Positions 62,121 to 64,000 of a stretch of DNA of 64,000 nt are shown here, piece after piece. A program made the translations under genes and the position numbers. The DNA is taken from positions 62,001 through 126,000 of the forward strand of contig NZ_BBWK01000017.1 of NCBI RefSeq assembly GCF_001463765.1, read 5' to 3'. The stretch's first letter is position 1, and each line of letters begins with the position of its first letter. The notes beneath the pieces are model-generated. The model saw only the letters and a list, made by a program, of their open reading frames with translations. It was not told the origin of the DNA and made no database searches. The stretch comes from Aureimonas sp. AU4. GTDB lineage: Bacteria; Pseudomonadota; Alphaproteobacteria; Rhizobiales; Rhizobiaceae.

Positions 62121-62151
62121 AACGGCCGCCCCTCCCCGGGGCGGCCGTTTT
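62121..62151. terminator. Terminator between doxX and hisG
   Basis: AACGGCCGCCCC and GGGGCGGCCGTT form a 12-bp stem with a five-base loop and end in four T. It lies between convergent genes and could serve both, since AA flanks the left arm. Confidence 0.8.
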
Positions 62152-62156
62152 CGCAT

Positions 62157-62852
62157 CTAGGTCCGGAAGCGCGCGACGAGCCGCGCCAGCGCTTCCGCGT
62201 CCTTGCCCGCCCGCGGCCGAGCGAGCGCGGCGGCGAGGCACGCCTCGGAGCGCAGGATCACGCCGTCCTCGAGGACGCGCAGCTGGTTGGCGACAAGCGT
62301 CGATCCGGTCGAGGTGATGTCCACGATGAGGTCGGCCGAGCCCGCCGCCGGGGCGCCCTCGGTGGCGCCGAGGCTTTCCACGATGCGATAGCTCTGGATG
62401 CCGTGGCTCCGCGTGAAGAAGCCCTGCGTCAGGCGCCAGTACTTGGTCGCGATGCGCAGGCGACGCCCGTGGCGGGCGCGGAACTCGGCCGCCACGTCTC
62501 CGAGGTCCGCCATGGTCTCGACGTCGGCCCAGGCATGGGGCACCGCCACGACCACGTCGGCATGGCCGAAGCCGAGTCGCGCCTCGATGCGCACCAGCCG
62601 GTCCGCGTCGGGAATGGTCTCGCGCAGGAGGTCCTCGCCGGTGATGCCGAGGTCGATCGCCCCGTCGCGCAGCTCGCGCGCGATCTCCGAGGCCGACAGA
62701 AGCAGGACCTCCAGCCCGTCCGCGCCCCGCACCTCGGTGCGATAGGAGCGCGGATCGCTGGCCGAGAGCACCTCGATGCCCGCGCCCGCCAGCTTTGCTA
62801 CGCACTGGTCCTTGAGGCGGCCCTTGGAGGGGATGGCGAGGGTAAGCGTCAC
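62157..62852 (-). CDS. hisG: ATP phosphoribosyltransferase, short form
   Basis: This 231-residue enzyme catalyses the first step of histidine synthesis, joining ATP and PRPP. Its length marks the short form, which lacks the C-terminal regulatory domain and needs His[13 protein letters not shown] at the N-terminus, [10 protein letters not shown], and [14 protein letters not shown] for PRPP binding are present. The GTG start overlaps the hisZ stop (GTGA), coupling the two subunits. Confidence 0.95.
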   Translation of the reverse strand: MTLTLAIPSKGRLKDQCVAKLAGAGIEVLSASDPRSYRTEVRGADGLEVLLLSASEIARELRDGAIDLGITGEDLLRETIPDADRLVRIEARLGFGHADVVVAVPHAWADVETMADLGDVAAEFRARHGRRLRIATKYWRLTQGFFTRSHGIQSYRIVESLGATEGAPAAGSADLIVDITSTGSTLVANQLRVLEDGVILRSEACLAAALARPRAGKDAEALARLVARFRT

Positions 62853-63970
62853 GGTCTCGCCTCCAGCGCGGTGCCGATCCGGTCGAGCCAGAGCGTGAAG
62901 CCGACCGCGGGGATGGGCTCTCCGGCGCCGAGATAGCCGACCAGCCGGTCGTAGCGCCCGCCGCCCGCCAGCGGCTCGGGCGATGCCGGACCGAGGGTCT
63001 CGAAGACGAGGCCGGTATAGTAGTCGATCGGGCGCCCGAAGGCCGCGCGGTAGCGCAGCGAGGCGGGATCGACGCCGGCCTCCGACAAGGCGCGGTTGCG
63101 CGCGGCAAAGCCTTCGATCGCCTGCGCGAAGGCGGCGTCCCGTCCGAGCCGGGCGAGACGCTCGGGTGCCTCGCCTGCCGGACAATCCACCGCCAGAAAG
63201 GCCGACAGGCGCTCGAGGCTGTCGCGATCCAGCCGCGTGTCGGCAAGCTCGGTCTTTTCCAGAAGCCGCTCGGCGATCTCGGCGGCCCCCCGCCCGCGCT
63301 TGGGGGGCAGGCCGCCCTCTTCGATGCGGCCGGCCACGAGCGCTTCCAGCCCGACGCGGTCGCGCGCCCGCGCAAGGCGCAGGACCGCCGCGTCCGCGGA
63401 GGGCGGCGCGCCCGAGCCGTCCGACAGGGCCGCGAGCGCGGCCTGGAGGAGGTCGTCGCGGCCGAAGGCGCGCACGAGGCGGCGGCGCCATCCGGCGGGA
63501 AGCGCCAGCGCCGCCAGGAAGGCCTCGAACAGCGTCTGGTCGCCGACCACGGTGCGGAGCGAGGCGGCGGGCAGGCCGCAGACCTCGAGCCCGGCCAGCG
63601 CATCGGCCAGCGTCGCCGCGTCGGCCGCCGCGCGGTTCGGCTCGCCGAGATTCTCGACGCCCGCCTGGCGGAACTCCGCCGTCTCGCCGCGCCGCTGGCG
63701 GAAAACCAGGCCGTTGTAGCTGTAGCGGCGGGGCAGCGAGGCCCCGTTCGCGATATGGGCGAGGCACACCGGCACGGTGAAGTCGGGGCGCAGGCACAAG
63801 GTCTCGCCGCCCTCGCCGCGCGTCAGGAAGATGCGCCGGCGCAGGTCCTCGCCGAGCGTGTCGAGATAGGGCTCGGCGCGCTGGAGGATCGGCGTCGCGG
63901 TGGGCACGGCGCCGCGCCCGGCAAAGAGCGCGGCGAGCCTGGCGTCGAAGGGCGTGCCGGCGGCGGCCAC
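62849..63970 (-). CDS. hisZ: ATP phosphoribosyltransferase regulatory subunit
   Basis: This is a 373-residue paralogue of histidyl-tRNA synthetase that has lost aminoacylation and forms the regulatory partner of short His[34 protein letters not shown] and, near the C-terminus, [23 protein letters not shown] are HisRS-like blocks. The GTG at 63970 is the best visible start, but the frame stays open to the window edge, so a start up to ten codons earlier or beyond the edge cannot be excluded. hisS is often the next gene upstream. Confidence 0.92.
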   Translation of the reverse strand: MAAAGTPFDARLAALFAGRGAVPTATPILQRAEPYLDTLGEDLRRRIFLTRGEGGETLCLRPDFTVPVCLAHIANGASLPRRYSYNGLVFRQRRGETAEFRQAGVENLGEPNRAAADAATLADALAGLEVCGLPAASLRTVVGDQTLFEAFLAALALPAGWRRRLVRAFGRDDLLQAALAALSDGSGAPPSADAAVLRLARARDRVGLEALVAGRIEEGGLPPKRGRGAAEIAERLLEKTELADTRLDRDSLERLSAFLAVDCPAGEAPERLARLGRDAAFAQAIEGFAARNRALSEAGVDPASLRYRAAFGRPIDYYTGLVFETLGPASPEPLAGGGRYDRLVGYLGAGEPIPAVGFTLWLDRIGTALEARP

Positions 63971-64000
63971 CGGACCGGGGTCGCCGGGCGCAGGCAGAAA

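Overview
The window is 64 kb of very GC-rich, densely coding chromosome with a strong preference for G or C at third codon positions. I found no rRNA, tRNA, insertion sequence, prophage or CRISPR array. The gene content points to an alphaproteobacterium of the order Hyphomicrobiales (Rhizobiales). Supporting markers are the short HisG with HisZ, BA14K proteins, DUF2093, DUF4170, two DUF2585 proteins, a MutL carrying the endonuclease motif, a CIRCE-controlled groESL operon and an EcfG-like promoter at csbD. The crtX-crtY pair indicates a yellow carotenoid-glycoside producer. A member of Aurantimonadaceae (Aureimonas or Aurantimonas type) would fit, but that family-level placement is inference.

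Layout, left to right. 1-2178: carotenoid genes crtX and crtY (minus strand, crtY cut by the window edge). 2585-5614: a DUF2585 membrane protein, a HerA-like ATPase and a D-lyxose isomerase. 5803-8374: a bd-type quinol oxidase operon, cydA-cydB-DUF2474. 8382-11096: a two-gene DNA-repair-type unit, a radical SAM protein followed by a DUF4130-UdgX fusion. 11323-12403: two BA14K secreted proteins. 12652-20042: tamA-tamB, for outer-membrane assembly. 20524-31740: a glycogen operon, pgi-glgP-glgC-glgA-pgm-DUF2585-glgX, without glgB. 31795-33891: mutL and DUF2093. 33870-39393: a minus-strand envelope cluster, pmbA, an inositol-monophosphatase-family gene, DUF4170, DUF374 acyltransferase, waaA, lpxK. 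39497-42778: a Kef-type antiporter, DUF2945 and topoisomerase IB. 42782-46554: patatin and a pair of M16 peptidases. 46663-49985: rsmD, a pseudouridine synthase with long disordered arms, and tadA. 49996-53854: a lipoprotein and ileS. 54139-56419: a GNAT protein, ribF and a HAD phosphatase. 56683-58920: groES-groEL with its control sites. 58977-62151: a TauE/SafE transporter, csbD, fumC and doxX. 62157-63970: hisG-hisZ.

Most of the window is core metabolism and information processing. Tight transcription units are common, and start codons repeatedly overlap the previous stop codon (ATGA, GTGA, TTGA). The most interesting items are: the radical SAM / DUF4130-UdgX pair, whose chemistry is not established; the two diverged DUF2585 paralogues, one embedded in the glycogen operon; the missing glgB, with a 15-bp hairpin in its expected place; a patch of foreign-looking codon use inside the editing domain of ileS; a perfect 35-nt palindrome after fumC; and a pseudouridine synthase in which roughly two thirds of the protein is low-complexity sequence. 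I did not find a clear defence island or other unmistakably new multi-gene system.
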